Shown here one piece after another: positions 22,053 through 30,561 of a DNA stretch of 45,884 bases. Position numbers and translations under genes: made by a program. The DNA comes from Acidobacteriota bacterium (GTDB lineage Bacteria > Acidobacteriota > Terriglobia > Terriglobales > Acidobacteriaceae). The notes under the pieces are model-generated. The model saw only the letters and a list, made by a program, of their open reading frames with translations, was not told where the DNA came from and made no database searches. The DNA lies in the NCBI GenBank assembly GCA_021804965.1, contig JAJZGG010000013.1, positions 1-45,884 on the forward strand, given 5' to 3'. Position 1 is the stretch's first letter, and the number at the start of each line of letters is the position of its first letter.

Positions 22053-22973
22053 TCACGGTCGTCCAATGGCGCAGACCACATCCTCCACCTGTGCCGCATC
22101 GGCTGGCACACCCGCACTCAGCCGCCGCCACATCCGCAGCCAGAGAAAATCCCGCATCCGCACCAGGCGCGACTCCACCGGCTTCACCTTTTCCACCACG
22201 CGGCTCAGGGCTCTTGCCACCTGCGCTTCGCTGGAAACCTCCAGCAGCTCCACGCGCGGAAACGGTGCCGACAACATCTGGCTGTGCGCGGCACGAAACT
22301 CGGAATCCGGCACCAGCACCGGCTCCACGCGCACGTCCAGCATCCGCTCCACTCCAAGCGCCACCACCGGATCGGGACGGTCCTCAAAGCCGAGATAGAG
22401 CAGCCTCCGGGTTGCCATCCGCAGCGGCAACGCCCCAAAGGCATCCAGAAACAGACGCGGCAGCGCCGAGGCCATCGCCTCGCGATCATGAAAGGGCAGC
22501 GAAACCACCGGGCAGCTCCACTGCAATCCCAACGCACGCGCCACCAGCTGCTCGGAGACACCCTCCTGCCGCACCAGCCAGCTGCCAAGACGACCTTCAC
22601 CACTGCTGCGCTGTGCCTCCAAGGCGCGGCGCAGCTGTCCGGCATCAATCCATCGCTGCTCCAGCATCAGCAGCCCCAGCGGAATGCGATGCTGATAGAG
22701 ACGCGTCTCCGGCGAGCGCCCCTCCAGCTCACGGCGTACAGCCGCCTCCACCCGTCGCTCGGTGCAACCGGCCGAACACGACCATCCCCCTTCAAAGATC
22801 GGAACCGATCGGCTGCGCAGCAGATGCATCCACCCGGTGGCGCACTCCGGATTGGAACAGCTGGGGAAGAATCCACCACGAACAGGTTGCGCCTGCTCCG
22901 GCATCGCTTCCCGCGCCGCAGCCGGTCGGGATGCAGAATTGGGATCCTGAGGTTGCGAATCTAAAACAGGCAT
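22053..22973 (-). CDS. MshEN (GspE N-terminal)-domain protein with Cys cluster
   Basis: A 306-residue soluble protein with no ATPase domain. Residues 98-121 and 128-151 are two 24-residue motifs of the form xLGxxLxxxxxxxxxxLxxALxxQ (PLGLLMLEQRWIDAGQLRRALEAQ-like, then RLGSWLVRQ to LQ). Together they make the bipartite MshEN fold that binds c-di-GMP in MshE. N-terminal to this are four cysteines (39, 44, 66, 70) in a zinc-ribbon-like arrangement. The last 150 residues are unassigned. It overlaps the fliN end by 13 nt and precedes cheY, so it belongs to the flagellar operon. It could link c-di-GMP to the switch or CheY; it could also be an assembly factor. Confidence 0.68.
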   Translation of the reverse strand: MPVLDSQPQDPNSASRPAAAREAMPEQAQPVRGGFFPSCSNPECATGWMHLLRSRSVPIFEGGWSCSAGCTERRVEAAVRRELEGRSPETRLYQHRIPLGLLMLEQRWIDAGQLRRALEAQRSSGEGRLGSWLVRQEGVSEQLVARALGLQWSCPVVSLPFHDREAMASALPRLFLDAFGALPLRMATRRLLYLGFEDRPDPVVALGVERMLDVRVEPVLVPDSEFRAAHSQMLSAPFPRVELLEVSSEAQVARALSRVVEKVKPVESRLVRMRDFLWLRMWRRLSAGVPADAAQVEDVVCAIGRP

Positions 22974-23815
22974 CGGATGCTCTCCAATCTGCGCTGCGGC
23001 TCGGCCACCTGGGTCACCCGCAGGCCAAAGTTTCCATTCACCAGCACGACCTCGCCGCGGGCGATGATCTTGTCGCCGACAACCAGGTCCACCGGATCGC
23101 TGATGTGGCGATCCAACTGCACCACATCCCCCGGTCCCAGATCGAGAATCTCTCCCAGCGGCAGCTCACGCGAACCAAAGCGCAGCGAAGCCTCCAGCTC
23201 CACATCCAGCAGCAACTGCAACCCTTCGGACAGCATGGATGTGTCCGTGGGCGAGGCTCCGAGGCCACCGGACGGGGCACTGCTTCCTGCCCCGGCCGGA
23301 GGCGCTGTTTCCACCTGCTCCTTCGGCTGCCCGGATTTTTCCTCCATCGACTTTTTGCTTGCGGTCGCGGATTTCCGGGCTCCCTCCCCACGGTTCGCCT
23401 TCAGGTCGCTGGCCACCAGCAGGGTCCAGCTTCGATCTCCGGCCTTCAGCTGAAAGGAGCGGGTGATCTTGCTCTCCGGCCCTGCCTCCTCAAAGCCCGT
23501 CACCTGGCACTTGGCTCCGGTCCGCGCCAGCAGCTCTCCGGCAGCGGCATCGACGGTCTCGCGCAGCAGCTCCATCCAGGCGGCTCGCGCATCCGGCACA
23601 TCGCCCAACAGCGCAGCCTCCAGCAGGCCACCATCCAGCAACAGGACCAATCGTCCCGTTTCGTCCCCATCGATGGTTGCGGCAAAGCCAAAGGAGCCTT
23701 CCGGAAGCGGCTTGGGCAGCGACTCGCTCAGAACCGGCTCTCCCATCAGCGCCTGGCCAAACAGACTGGTCGCAACCGTGATCCAGCAGTCGAGATAACG
23801 GACCGATTCGCTCAT
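22961..23815 (-). CDS. fliN: FliN/FliY-like motor switch protein with CheC-like N-terminal region
   Basis: A 284-residue protein. The C-terminal SpoA domain (about 205-277: LLDVELEASLRFGSRELPLGEILDLGPGDVVQLDRH to VNGNFGLRVTQV) is typical of FliN in the C-ring. The first about 130 residues look like a CheC-type fold (GFAATIDGDETGRLVLLLDGG and ELLRETVDAAAGELLA). The place of the phosphatase ExxN motif reads ETVD, so activity is doubtful. A Lys/Glu/Pro/Gly linker joins the two. Length and layout resemble FliY. It starts in a 4-nt overlap with fliM (ATGA). A second, shorter SpoA protein is encoded at 32107-32505. Confidence 0.85.
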   Translation of the reverse strand: MSESVRYLDCWITVATSLFGQALMGEPVLSESLPKPLPEGSFGFAATIDGDETGRLVLLLDGGLLEAALLGDVPDARAAWMELLRETVDAAAGELLARTGAKCQVTGFEEAGPESKITRSFQLKAGDRSWTLLVASDLKANRGEGARKSATASKKSMEEKSGQPKEQVETAPPAGAGSSAPSGGLGASPTDTSMLSEGLQLLLDVELEASLRFGSRELPLGEILDLGPGDVVQLDRHISDPVDLVVGDKIIARGEVVLVNGNFGLRVTQVAEPQRRLESIRCLF

Positions 23816-24771
23816 TTCCCTGCCTCCTCCACTTCCATCTCCAGTCGCGCGCCCCGATGCACACCCAGCCGGATGGGCTGTGCCTCAAAGAGCTTCTGCC
23901 CGTTCACGCGAAACTCCGAAATCCGATTCACCGGAAGATCCAGCCGGACGATCTTGCCCACGGCCAGATCCTCAAGATCGCGCGCCTCCATGCGGACCGA
24001 AGGCAGCTGCAGCGCAGCGCCAAAGCTCAGCTTGCGCACCGTCTGCTCCATGCGCCGGCGCGTCTCTCCGGCATGGCGTCTCCGCCCTCCCCACTCCCCG
24101 GTCAACCGGCGCAGGATCGTGTTGGCCACCACTGCAGGGAAGGCCAGATTCAGCAGCCCCGAGGACTCCTGCATGCGAATCTCAAAGCTCAGGCAGAGCG
24201 TCTTCTCCGTCACCGGCATGATGCGTGCGGTCTGCGTCTGCATCTGGCGTCGCTCAAAGTTGAAGCTCAGTCCCACCGTCTGCCAGGCCGTCGTCAACTC
24301 GCGGCAGATAATCTCCACCACACTGGCCACAATCGCCTCTTCAATATCCGTCAGCTCGCGAAGCTCTCCGGATTGGCCCTCCCCGCCCAGCAGAAGATCA
24401 ATCATCGCCGGCGCCATGCCCAGATCCAGCTGGAGGACGGACAGCGCACCCAGCGGCTCCAGACGCACCGAGGCAATGTAGGAGATCTCCGGAATCCGCA
24501 GCAGAAATTCGTTGAAGGGAATCTGCTCGGCGGAAACCAGATTCACCTGCAGCCGTGTCCGAAGCCAGGCCGAGAGATTGTGCGTCAGATTGCGGGCAAA
24601 GAGATCGTTGAGCATGCTGATGGCACGCAGCTGCTCGGTGGAAATCTGTCCTGCGGCAGCGAAATTATAGGGAAGCACGCGCGCCTTGATCTGCGCTCCG
24701 GCCTCCGGAGTGGTGGCACGCGCTGCCTGAAACAAGGCATCAATTTCATCCTGCTTGAGTGTTTTCTCCAT
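23812..24771 (-). CDS. fliM: Flagellar motor switch protein FliM
   Basis: A 319-residue FliM, the C-ring subunit that binds CheY-P, FliG and FliN. The N-terminal CheY-P-binding motif is present as LKQDEIDALF (5-14). The middle domain (PEISYIASVRLEPLGALSVLQLDLGMAPAMIDLLLGG) and a C-terminal SpoA domain (VGKIVRLDLPVNRISEFRVNGQKLF) follow. GGAG precedes the ATG at about 11 nt. Transcribed after fliA with a 158-nt gap that contains a 12-nt tandem repeat. Confidence 0.96.
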   Translation of the reverse strand: MEKTLKQDEIDALFQAARATTPEAGAQIKARVLPYNFAAAGQISTEQLRAISMLNDLFARNLTHNLSAWLRTRLQVNLVSAEQIPFNEFLLRIPEISYIASVRLEPLGALSVLQLDLGMAPAMIDLLLGGEGQSGELRELTDIEEAIVASVVEIICRELTTAWQTVGLSFNFERRQMQTQTARIMPVTEKTLCLSFEIRMQESSGLLNLAFPAVVANTILRRLTGEWGGRRRHAGETRRRMEQTVRKLSFGAALQLPSVRMEARDLEDLAVGKIVRLDLPVNRISEFRVNGQKLFEAQPIRLGVHRGARLEMEVEEAGK

Positions 24772-24865
24772 TCCTTCACTTTCTCCATTCCGCTGCCTGC
24801 ACGCTCACAAATTCGACCCCAATCCGCCATCCGGATTCCTGATTCGGACTCACCGGCAGAGGCTT

Positions 24866-24901
24866 CCCATGCCGATCCCCATGCCGATCCCCATGCCGAT
24901 C
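24866..24901. repeat. Three-copy 12-nt tandem repeat between fliA and fliM
   Basis: Units CCCATGCCGATC at 24866-24877, 24878-24889 and 24890-24901 are identical. They lie in the 158-nt gap between the two genes, 29 nt past the fliA stop. Confidence 0.9.
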
Positions 24902-24929
24902 TCCGACGCGTGGCAAATCCCTCCGCGGC

Positions 24930-26024
24930 TCATCGCGGAATGGGAACTCCACTGCGGGGATGCGTGCGCTGCAGCATGGCCTTGGGCAGTGCCTCCACGC
25001 CCGACCGCAGACCGGTGCGCGCGGGCCGCTTTTCCATCCGTCGCGCCAGATCTGCCAGTGCCGCACGCAGGTGCAACACCGCCGAGGCATGTATCTGCGA
25101 GACGCGCGACTCGACCACCCCCAGAGCCAGTCCGATCTCGCGCATCGTCATCTCCTCGAAATAGTAGAGCGTCATCACCAGCCGCTCCCGTTCCGGCAGC
25201 CCGCGAATGGCCTCCGCCAACCGCTCCTGCATCTCCCCGTGCAGACATCGAAAGAGCGGATCATCCTCGACGCGACCCGGCACATACGCCAGCTCCTCTT
25301 CGCCGGAGTCCTCGTTGCGCTCCATGTGCAGCGTGCCAATCTCCAGACCCTTCAGCTCGCCCAGCAGCTGCTGATAGCTCTCCAGCTCCAGACCCAGCTC
25401 CCTGGCCACCTCGGCCTCCGACGGCGCCCGACCCAGATTGGCCGTCAGCTGGCGAATCGCCTCCTCGACGGCACGGCCCTTGCGCCGCAGCTCGCGCGGG
25501 CTCCAGTCCAGCGTGCGCAGGCTGTCCAGAATGGCTCCGCGAATCCGGAACTGCGCATAGCTGCGAAACTGAACCTTCTTGGCCGGATCAAATTTGCTGA
25601 AGGCATCCATCAGGCCCACCACGCCGGCCGAGACCAGATCCTCCATCTCGACATGTTGCGGAAGCCGCTCATGAATGCGCCGCGCCAGGAAGCGCACCAT
25701 CGGCAGATGCTCCAGCAGGATCCGCTCCTGCTCGGGCGTGAACTCCGTTCGGCTGGCTCCGTAGCCGGTCCTGCCCAGACTGAGCGCAATCCGCTGCAGC
25801 GATCCGTCTGCCTCGACCTCCGCCTCGACCTCCGCCTCCACCTCTGCCTCCACCTCCTGCGCGAAGCAGTCGTCCTGGCTGAGAGTTTCCTCATCGAGCC
25901 GGACTGGATCGCTGTCGCCATCCGGTTGGGATTTCGCGCTACGCCCACCCCGGACAGACTTCTGCGCACTGCCGGTCCCATCGATTCTGCGTCGGTTACT
26001 CTTCTGGTCTTCCATCTGCGACAT
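24930..26024 (-). CDS. fliA: Flagellar sigma factor FliA (sigma-28)
   Basis: A 364-residue sigma factor for late flagellar genes. Regions 2 (HLPMVRFLARRIHERLPQHVEMEDLVSAGVVGLMDAFSKFDP, KKVQFRSYAQFRIRGAILDSLR), 3 (ELRRKGRAVEEAIRQLTANLGRAPSEAEVARELG) and 4 (LPERERLVMTLYYFEEMTMREIGLALGVVESRVSQIHASAV) are complete. Usual FliA is about 240 residues; here about 90 N-terminal residues are added, including an EVEA tetrapeptide repeat, and about 30 basic residues at the end. GAGGGAG precedes the ATG. It lies between flhA and fliM; no flhF or flhG is present here. Confidence 0.95.
   Translation of the reverse strand: MSQMEDQKSNRRRIDGTGSAQKSVRGGRSAKSQPDGDSDPVRLDEETLSQDDCFAQEVEAEVEAEVEAEVEADGSLQRIALSLGRTGYGASRTEFTPEQERILLEHLPMVRFLARRIHERLPQHVEMEDLVSAGVVGLMDAFSKFDPAKKVQFRSYAQFRIRGAILDSLRTLDWSPRELRRKGRAVEEAIRQLTANLGRAPSEAEVARELGLELESYQQLLGELKGLEIGTLHMERNEDSGEEELAYVPGRVEDDPLFRCLHGEMQERLAEAIRGLPERERLVMTLYYFEEMTMREIGLALGVVESRVSQIHASAVLHLRAALADLARRMEKRPARTGLRSGVEALPKAMLQRTHPRSGVPIPR
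25810..25857. repeat. Four-copy 12-nt in-frame repeat in fliA
   Basis: Units at 25810-25821, 25822-25833, 25834-25845 and 25846-25857 encode four EVEA tetrapeptides (about residues 57-72). They form a strongly acidic run in the N-terminal extension of FliA. Confidence 0.9.
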
Positions 26025-26081
26025 CGCGCTCCCTCAATCCCCTGTGTTCGCCTGGCATTTCCCTTGTTCCGCACCCCATCC

Positions 26082-28190
26082 TCAGCGGATGGTCCCAACC
26101 GCACGCAGTCGAATCTCCGGAGGAATATCGCTGGCAACCACCACGGCCATCCGTGGTGTCCATGGCTCAATCCACCGCTTGACGAAGTAGCGTGCCGGAC
26201 TCGGACAAAGGAGCACGGGAAGTGCCGTTGCCGGGGTGGAACCGATAAGCTGCCTCAAAGAATCGCCGAGGCGGCGAATCACCGGAACCCCGGACCGGCC
26301 CGGTGCCATCAGTTGCCGCTGGCCGGACTCCTGGGCCACGGCACTGAGCACCTCCTCCTCGAGCGGCGTATCCATCAGCACCACCGCCAGCTGCCCATCC
26401 GGATCAAGCAGCGGCTGAATCAGTCGGCGTCCCAGCGCATGCCGCGCGGCTTCCACCAGCGCCACCGTGCTCTTGTTCTGCGCAGCCACTTCCAGAATGG
26501 CTTCCAGAATCGTGCCCAGGTCGCGAATCGAAACCCGCTCGCGCAGCAGCTGCTCCAGCACCCGCTGCACCTCGCCCAGCGTCATCAGCTTGGGCACCAG
26601 CTCCTCCATCAGCTTGGGGTGGGAATCGTTCAGGCTGTCGAGCAGGCGTTTGGTTTCCGCACGGCTCAGCAGCTCATGGGCGTGCTGGCGCATCATCTCG
26701 CCCAGATGCGTCGTGACCACCGTCACCGGATCGACGACCGTGTACCCAGCCGCAATGGCCTGATCCTCCAGCCCGGGAGCAATCCACAGGGCCGGCACTC
26801 CGAAGGCCGGCTCACGGGTCTCCCGCCCCGGCAGCGGGCTCCGTGCCGCATCGGTGGTCACCGCCAGCAGCTGCGTCCCTTCGGTCTGCCAGCGTCCGAT
26901 CTCCATGCCGCGCAGGGAAAACAGATATTCCCGCGGACGCAGCCGAAGATTGTCCGAAATATGCACCGGCGGAATCAGGAAGCCCAGCTCCTGGGTCAGC
27001 TGACGGCGCAGCGTGCGCACGCGGCTCAGCAGCTGCCCTCCCTGCTTTTCATCCACCAGCGGAATCAGCTGGAAGCCAATCTCCAGCGTCAGCTCTTCGG
27101 TTCGCAGCAGCGCCGTCATCTCCTGCACCGCAGCCGTGGGTTGGCCGGCACCTGCCGCGGCGGCCGGAGCATCGGCAACCGCAGCCGCTGCCTTGCTGCC
27201 GCCCATGCTTCGGGCAATCACGATCAGACCTCCGGCCACGAGCAGAAAGGCAAACTTGGGCAGACCGGGAATCAGACACAGTGCCGCCGAGACTCCGGCA
27301 GCAATATAAAGCGTGGCCGGCTGGCCAAAGAGCTGGCTGCGCAGCTCGCCGGAGAGCGATCCGGCACCACTGGTTCGGGTCAGCGTGATGCCGCCGGCCA
27401 CCGAGACCAGCAACGAAGGGATCATCGTCACCAGTCCGTCTCCCACCGTCAGCACCGTGTAGGTGCGCACGGCCTCGCCCAGCGCCACGCCCTGCTGCAG
27501 TGTGCCAATCAGCAGTCCGGCAATGATGTTGATCGAGGTGATCAGAATCGTGGCCATCGAATCCCGCTGATTGAAACGCGCCGCGCCATCCATGGCACCG
27601 TAGAACTCCGCCTCGCGGGCAATCGCCTGGCGACGACGCCGGGCCTCCTGCTCGTTGATCAGCCCGGCATTCATATCCGCATCAATGGCCATCTGTTTTC
27701 CGGGCAGCGCATCGAGGGTAAAGCGGGCCGTGACCTCGGCCGTGCGCACGGCACCATGCGAGACCACCAGAAACTGGATCGCAATCAGGGCCAGAAACAG
27801 CACGAAGCCGACCACATAATTGCCGCCCACCACAAACTGCCCGAAGGCCTCAATCACCTTTCCGGCCGCCGTCGTTCCCTCCGAACCGTGCAGCAGAATC
27901 CTGCGGCTGGAGGCAATGTTCAGCGCCAGACGAAAGAGCGTCAGCAGCAGCAGCAGCGTGGGAAAGACACTCAGTTCCACGGCCCTTCGCACCTGCACGG
28001 CGGTTAAAAACACCACCATCGATGCGGCCATCGAGATGGCCAGCAGCAGATCCAGCGCCGCTGCCGGCAGCGGCACCAGCATCACAAAGATCACGCTGAT
28101 GGCACCGATCGGAAGCAGGTACTCCCGCAACCGCTCCAGCCAGGCCATGCGGCCACCGGCCAGCGGTGGACTCATTGCAACACTGCTCAT
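26082..28190 (-). CDS. flhA: Flagellar export gate protein FlhA
   Basis: A 702-residue inner-membrane component of the flagellar type III secretion gate. About eight membrane segments occupy the first half. The family signature TLLLLLTLFRLALNIASSRRILL, the FHIPEP-region FTLDALPGKQMAIDADMNAGLI and the channel motif TYTVLTVGDGLVTMIPSLLVSVAGG are intact. The cytoplasmic C-domain (from about 345) receives export substrates and chaperones such as FlgN. It starts in a 4-nt overlap with flhB and is followed by fliA after 57 nt. Confidence 0.97.
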   Translation of the reverse strand: MSSVAMSPPLAGGRMAWLERLREYLLPIGAISVIFVMLVPLPAAALDLLLAISMAASMVVFLTAVQVRRAVELSVFPTLLLLLTLFRLALNIASSRRILLHGSEGTTAAGKVIEAFGQFVVGGNYVVGFVLFLALIAIQFLVVSHGAVRTAEVTARFTLDALPGKQMAIDADMNAGLINEQEARRRRQAIAREAEFYGAMDGAARFNQRDSMATILITSINIIAGLLIGTLQQGVALGEAVRTYTVLTVGDGLVTMIPSLLVSVAGGITLTRTSGAGSLSGELRSQLFGQPATLYIAAGVSAALCLIPGLPKFAFLLVAGGLIVIARSMGGSKAAAAVADAPAAAAGAGQPTAAVQEMTALLRTEELTLEIGFQLIPLVDEKQGGQLLSRVRTLRRQLTQELGFLIPPVHISDNLRLRPREYLFSLRGMEIGRWQTEGTQLLAVTTDAARSPLPGRETREPAFGVPALWIAPGLEDQAIAAGYTVVDPVTVVTTHLGEMMRQHAHELLSRAETKRLLDSLNDSHPKLMEELVPKLMTLGEVQRVLEQLLRERVSIRDLGTILEAILEVAAQNKSTVALVEAARHALGRRLIQPLLDPDGQLAVVLMDTPLEEEVLSAVAQESGQRQLMAPGRSGVPVIRRLGDSLRQLIGSTPATALPVLLCPSPARYFVKRWIEPWTPRMAVVVASDIPPEIRLRAVGTIR

Positions 28191-29413
28191 TGCCGACCTC
28201 CCTCATCTGTTCTGCTGCGATTTCGACCCTTCGCCGGCCTGCCCACGCCCTTGGCCGTTCGCCCCCTGCCGGGCGTCGACGATCGCAATCTGCCGGCAAC
28301 CTCTGCCGGTGCAGGCGCAGGGCCCGGTCGAGGCTGCGCCGCCGCCCGCTGGCGCTGGCGCGCACTCTCCGTGACCCGCTGGCGATAGAGATAGGCCAGA
28401 ATCGACGCCACGGCGGCATACAGCTCCACGGGAATCGACTGTCCCGGTTCCACAACCCGATACAGCGACCGGGCCAGCGGCGGATTCTCCATCACCGGAA
28501 CTCCGGCCCAGCGCGCCTCCTGCTTGATCTCCTCGGCCAGCAGGTTGCGCCCCTTGGCCAGCACCTTCGGCGCCTCCATCGTCTCGAAATCGAAGCCCAG
28601 CGCCACGGCATAGTGCGTGGGATTGGTGATGACGACAGCAGCCTTGGCCACATCCTGCTTCACCCTGCGACGTCGCCCCTGTCGCTGCAGGCTGCGAATG
28701 CGGCTGCGAATCTGGGGATTGCCCTCGGTGTCCCGAAACTCCTCCCGCATCTCCTCGCGGCTCATGCGCAGTCGCATCTCACGGCTGCGCCACTCCACGG
28801 CGTAGTCAATTACGGCCCAGCCAAAGGTCACCCAGGCCGCCGCCAACAGCAGCGTCCACACGTCACTACCAAGTAGCGCCATGCGATCGGTCGAGAACGG
28901 TGCCACCAGCCACTGCTGCTCAATCCGCACCACCACAAAGACCCCGAGAATCGCCACCGGCAGCAGCGATTTTCCCAGCCGTGCCAGGGCGCGCAGCGAA
29001 AAGACGTTCTTGGCATTGGCCAGCGGACTGACCCGATCCAGCTTCCAGGCCAGCACCTGGGGATGGATCTGCAAGCCTCCGGTCTGCAGCATGCCTGCGC
29101 CCAGCGTGCCCAGCACCACCGCAGCACCCACCAGCGCAAACGGCTCCAGCGTTCTGCCCATCTCGGCCAGCAGCGCGCGCAGGGTTCTGCCCATCGACGC
29201 GCCTTCCCAGTTGCCGACATTGCCAAAGCCCATCACCACATCCAGGGAACCGGCCCAGCGCATCAGGAAATCGCCCCAGGCCACGCGCAGCAGCATCACG
29301 CCGGCCAGGGTTCCGGCCGCCGTCGTCAGCTCACGGCTGTGCGTAATGTCGCCTTCCCGGCGTGCCTTGTCGCGTCGTTGCGGAGTGGCTTTTTCTGTGC
29401 GGTCTCCCGGCAT
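28187..29413 (-). CDS. flhB: Flagellar export substrate-switch protein FlhB
   Basis: A 408-residue FlhB with the opening GDRTEKATPQRRDKARREGDI, four membrane segments and the self-cleavage site NPTH (near residue 263, in VVITNPTHYAVAL). Cleavage, with FliK, switches export from hook to filament substrates. The tail after the conserved domain is about 45 residues long and rich in Arg, Pro and Ala. It lies 2 nt after fliR and overlaps flhA by 4 nt. Confidence 0.96.
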   Translation of the reverse strand: MPGDRTEKATPQRRDKARREGDITHSRELTTAAGTLAGVMLLRVAWGDFLMRWAGSLDVVMGFGNVGNWEGASMGRTLRALLAEMGRTLEPFALVGAAVVLGTLGAGMLQTGGLQIHPQVLAWKLDRVSPLANAKNVFSLRALARLGKSLLPVAILGVFVVVRIEQQWLVAPFSTDRMALLGSDVWTLLLAAAWVTFGWAVIDYAVEWRSREMRLRMSREEMREEFRDTEGNPQIRSRIRSLQRQGRRRRVKQDVAKAAVVITNPTHYAVALGFDFETMEAPKVLAKGRNLLAEEIKQEARWAGVPVMENPPLARSLYRVVEPGQSIPVELYAAVASILAYLYRQRVTESARQRQRAAAQPRPGPAPAPAEVAGRLRSSTPGRGRTAKGVGRPAKGRNRSRTDEGGRQ

Positions 29414-29415
29414 CG

Positions 29416-30234
29416 TCAGCCCCTCACCGCAGCCGAAAGAATGCGCTCGGCCATGGCCAGCAGCTCCTCAAACCGCGACTCCAGATAGCGCGGCCAAAGC
29501 TGGAGCGTTGCCACCAGCACCGCCAGCCCAAGCAGGGTCTTCAGCGGAATCGTCAGCGAAATCACCGGCAGCTGCGGCGCCAGCTTGCCCACCAGCGCCA
29601 CGGAAAGATCGACCAGCACCGTCACCGCCAGCAGCGGAGCCACCAGTTGCAGAGCGGCAAAGAAGGCCCCCGACAGCAGCGGCATCAAGGCATGCGCCAC
29701 CGTTCCGGCATGCAGCACAAAGCCGCCCGGAGGCAGCGCCCGCAGGCTCCGCATCAGCGAGTCCAGCAGCAGCCGGTCCAGACCTGCCGCAAACAGGATC
29801 CACAACCCGAAGAGCTGAAAGAGATCGGCCAGCAGCGGCGTCTGAATCTCGGAGCTCGGATCAAGCAGGTTGACCAGCGAAAAGCTGAACTGCACGCCCG
29901 CCACCTGCCCGGCCAGCAGCAGGATCTCGCTCAGCATGCCCAGCGTCAGTGCATAGACCGCACCCACGGCAGCCTCACCCAGCACGGCGGTTACGCTCAG
30001 GCTGCGCGCCGGAACCGTGGCCGCCACCGGCAGCAGCAGCCAGGTCATGGCCACCGCCAGCACAATCTTGGTCCGCGCCGTGAAGACCCGGGAGGAAAAC
30101 AGCGGCCCGATGGCCAGCACCACGCTGACGCGAATCAGAATCAGCACCAGCGCCGCAAGCGTTGCCGCCCACTGCGCTCCCACCGTACCGGCTCTCATCT
30201 GGCTCCACAGATCGGCTGCACTCAACCCGGACAT
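29416..30234 (-). CDS. fliR: Flagellar export gate protein FliR
   Basis: A 272-residue membrane protein of the FliPQR export gate with about six hydrophobic segments; RVSVVLAIGPLFSSRVFTARTKIVLAVAMTWLLLP is typical of the N-terminal part and DLSVALVGKLAPQLPVISLTIPLKTLLG of the C-terminal part. The frame is open to a TTG at 30243, but GGAGA sits directly against that codon. The ATG at 30234 has the same site at a usable distance and is preferred. Confidence 0.94.
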   Translation of the reverse strand: MSGLSAADLWSQMRAGTVGAQWAATLAALVLILIRVSVVLAIGPLFSSRVFTARTKIVLAVAMTWLLLPVAATVPARSLSVTAVLGEAAVGAVYALTLGMLSEILLLAGQVAGVQFSFSLVNLLDPSSEIQTPLLADLFQLFGLWILFAAGLDRLLLDSLMRSLRALPPGGFVLHAGTVAHALMPLLSGAFFAALQLVAPLLAVTVLVDLSVALVGKLAPQLPVISLTIPLKTLLGLAVLVATLQLWPRYLESRFEELLAMAERILSAAVRG

Positions 30235-30258
30235 CGTCGGCAATCTCCATTTCGACCC

Positions 30259-30528
30259 TCAGTGGGTGTAGCGGCCCAGGTTGTCATAGAGCACATGGGT
30301 GTAGCCGGTCAGCCGATGGATGAACCACGGCATCGCCACCGCCAGCAGGCCCACAACCACAAACAGACGCGGCACACTGGTCAGCGACTGATCCTGCAGC
30401 GAGGTCAGCGTCTGCAGCAGACTCAGCACAAAGCTGATCACCACCGTGGCCAGCAGCACCGGCGTGGCAACGATCATCGATTCCTTCAGCAGCTGCCGCA
30501 CCATCTCTGCGGCCATATCCGGTGTCAT
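30259..30528 (-). CDS. fliQ: Flagellar export gate protein FliQ
   Basis: An 89-residue FliQ, the normal length, with two membrane segments: MIVATPVLLATVVISFVLSLLQTLTSLQDQSL is the family core, with VVVGLLAVAMPWFIHRL after it. Several copies pack around FliP and FliR in the export gate. GGGAGG precedes the ATG. It lies between fliP (33 nt) and fliR (24 nt). Confidence 0.96.
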   Translation of the reverse strand: MTPDMAAEMVRQLLKESMIVATPVLLATVVISFVLSLLQTLTSLQDQSLTSVPRLFVVVGLLAVAMPWFIHRLTGYTHVLYDNLGRYTH

Positions 30529-30561
30529 GGCATCCTCCCGGCGCTCCTCTGCGCCTCGTTC

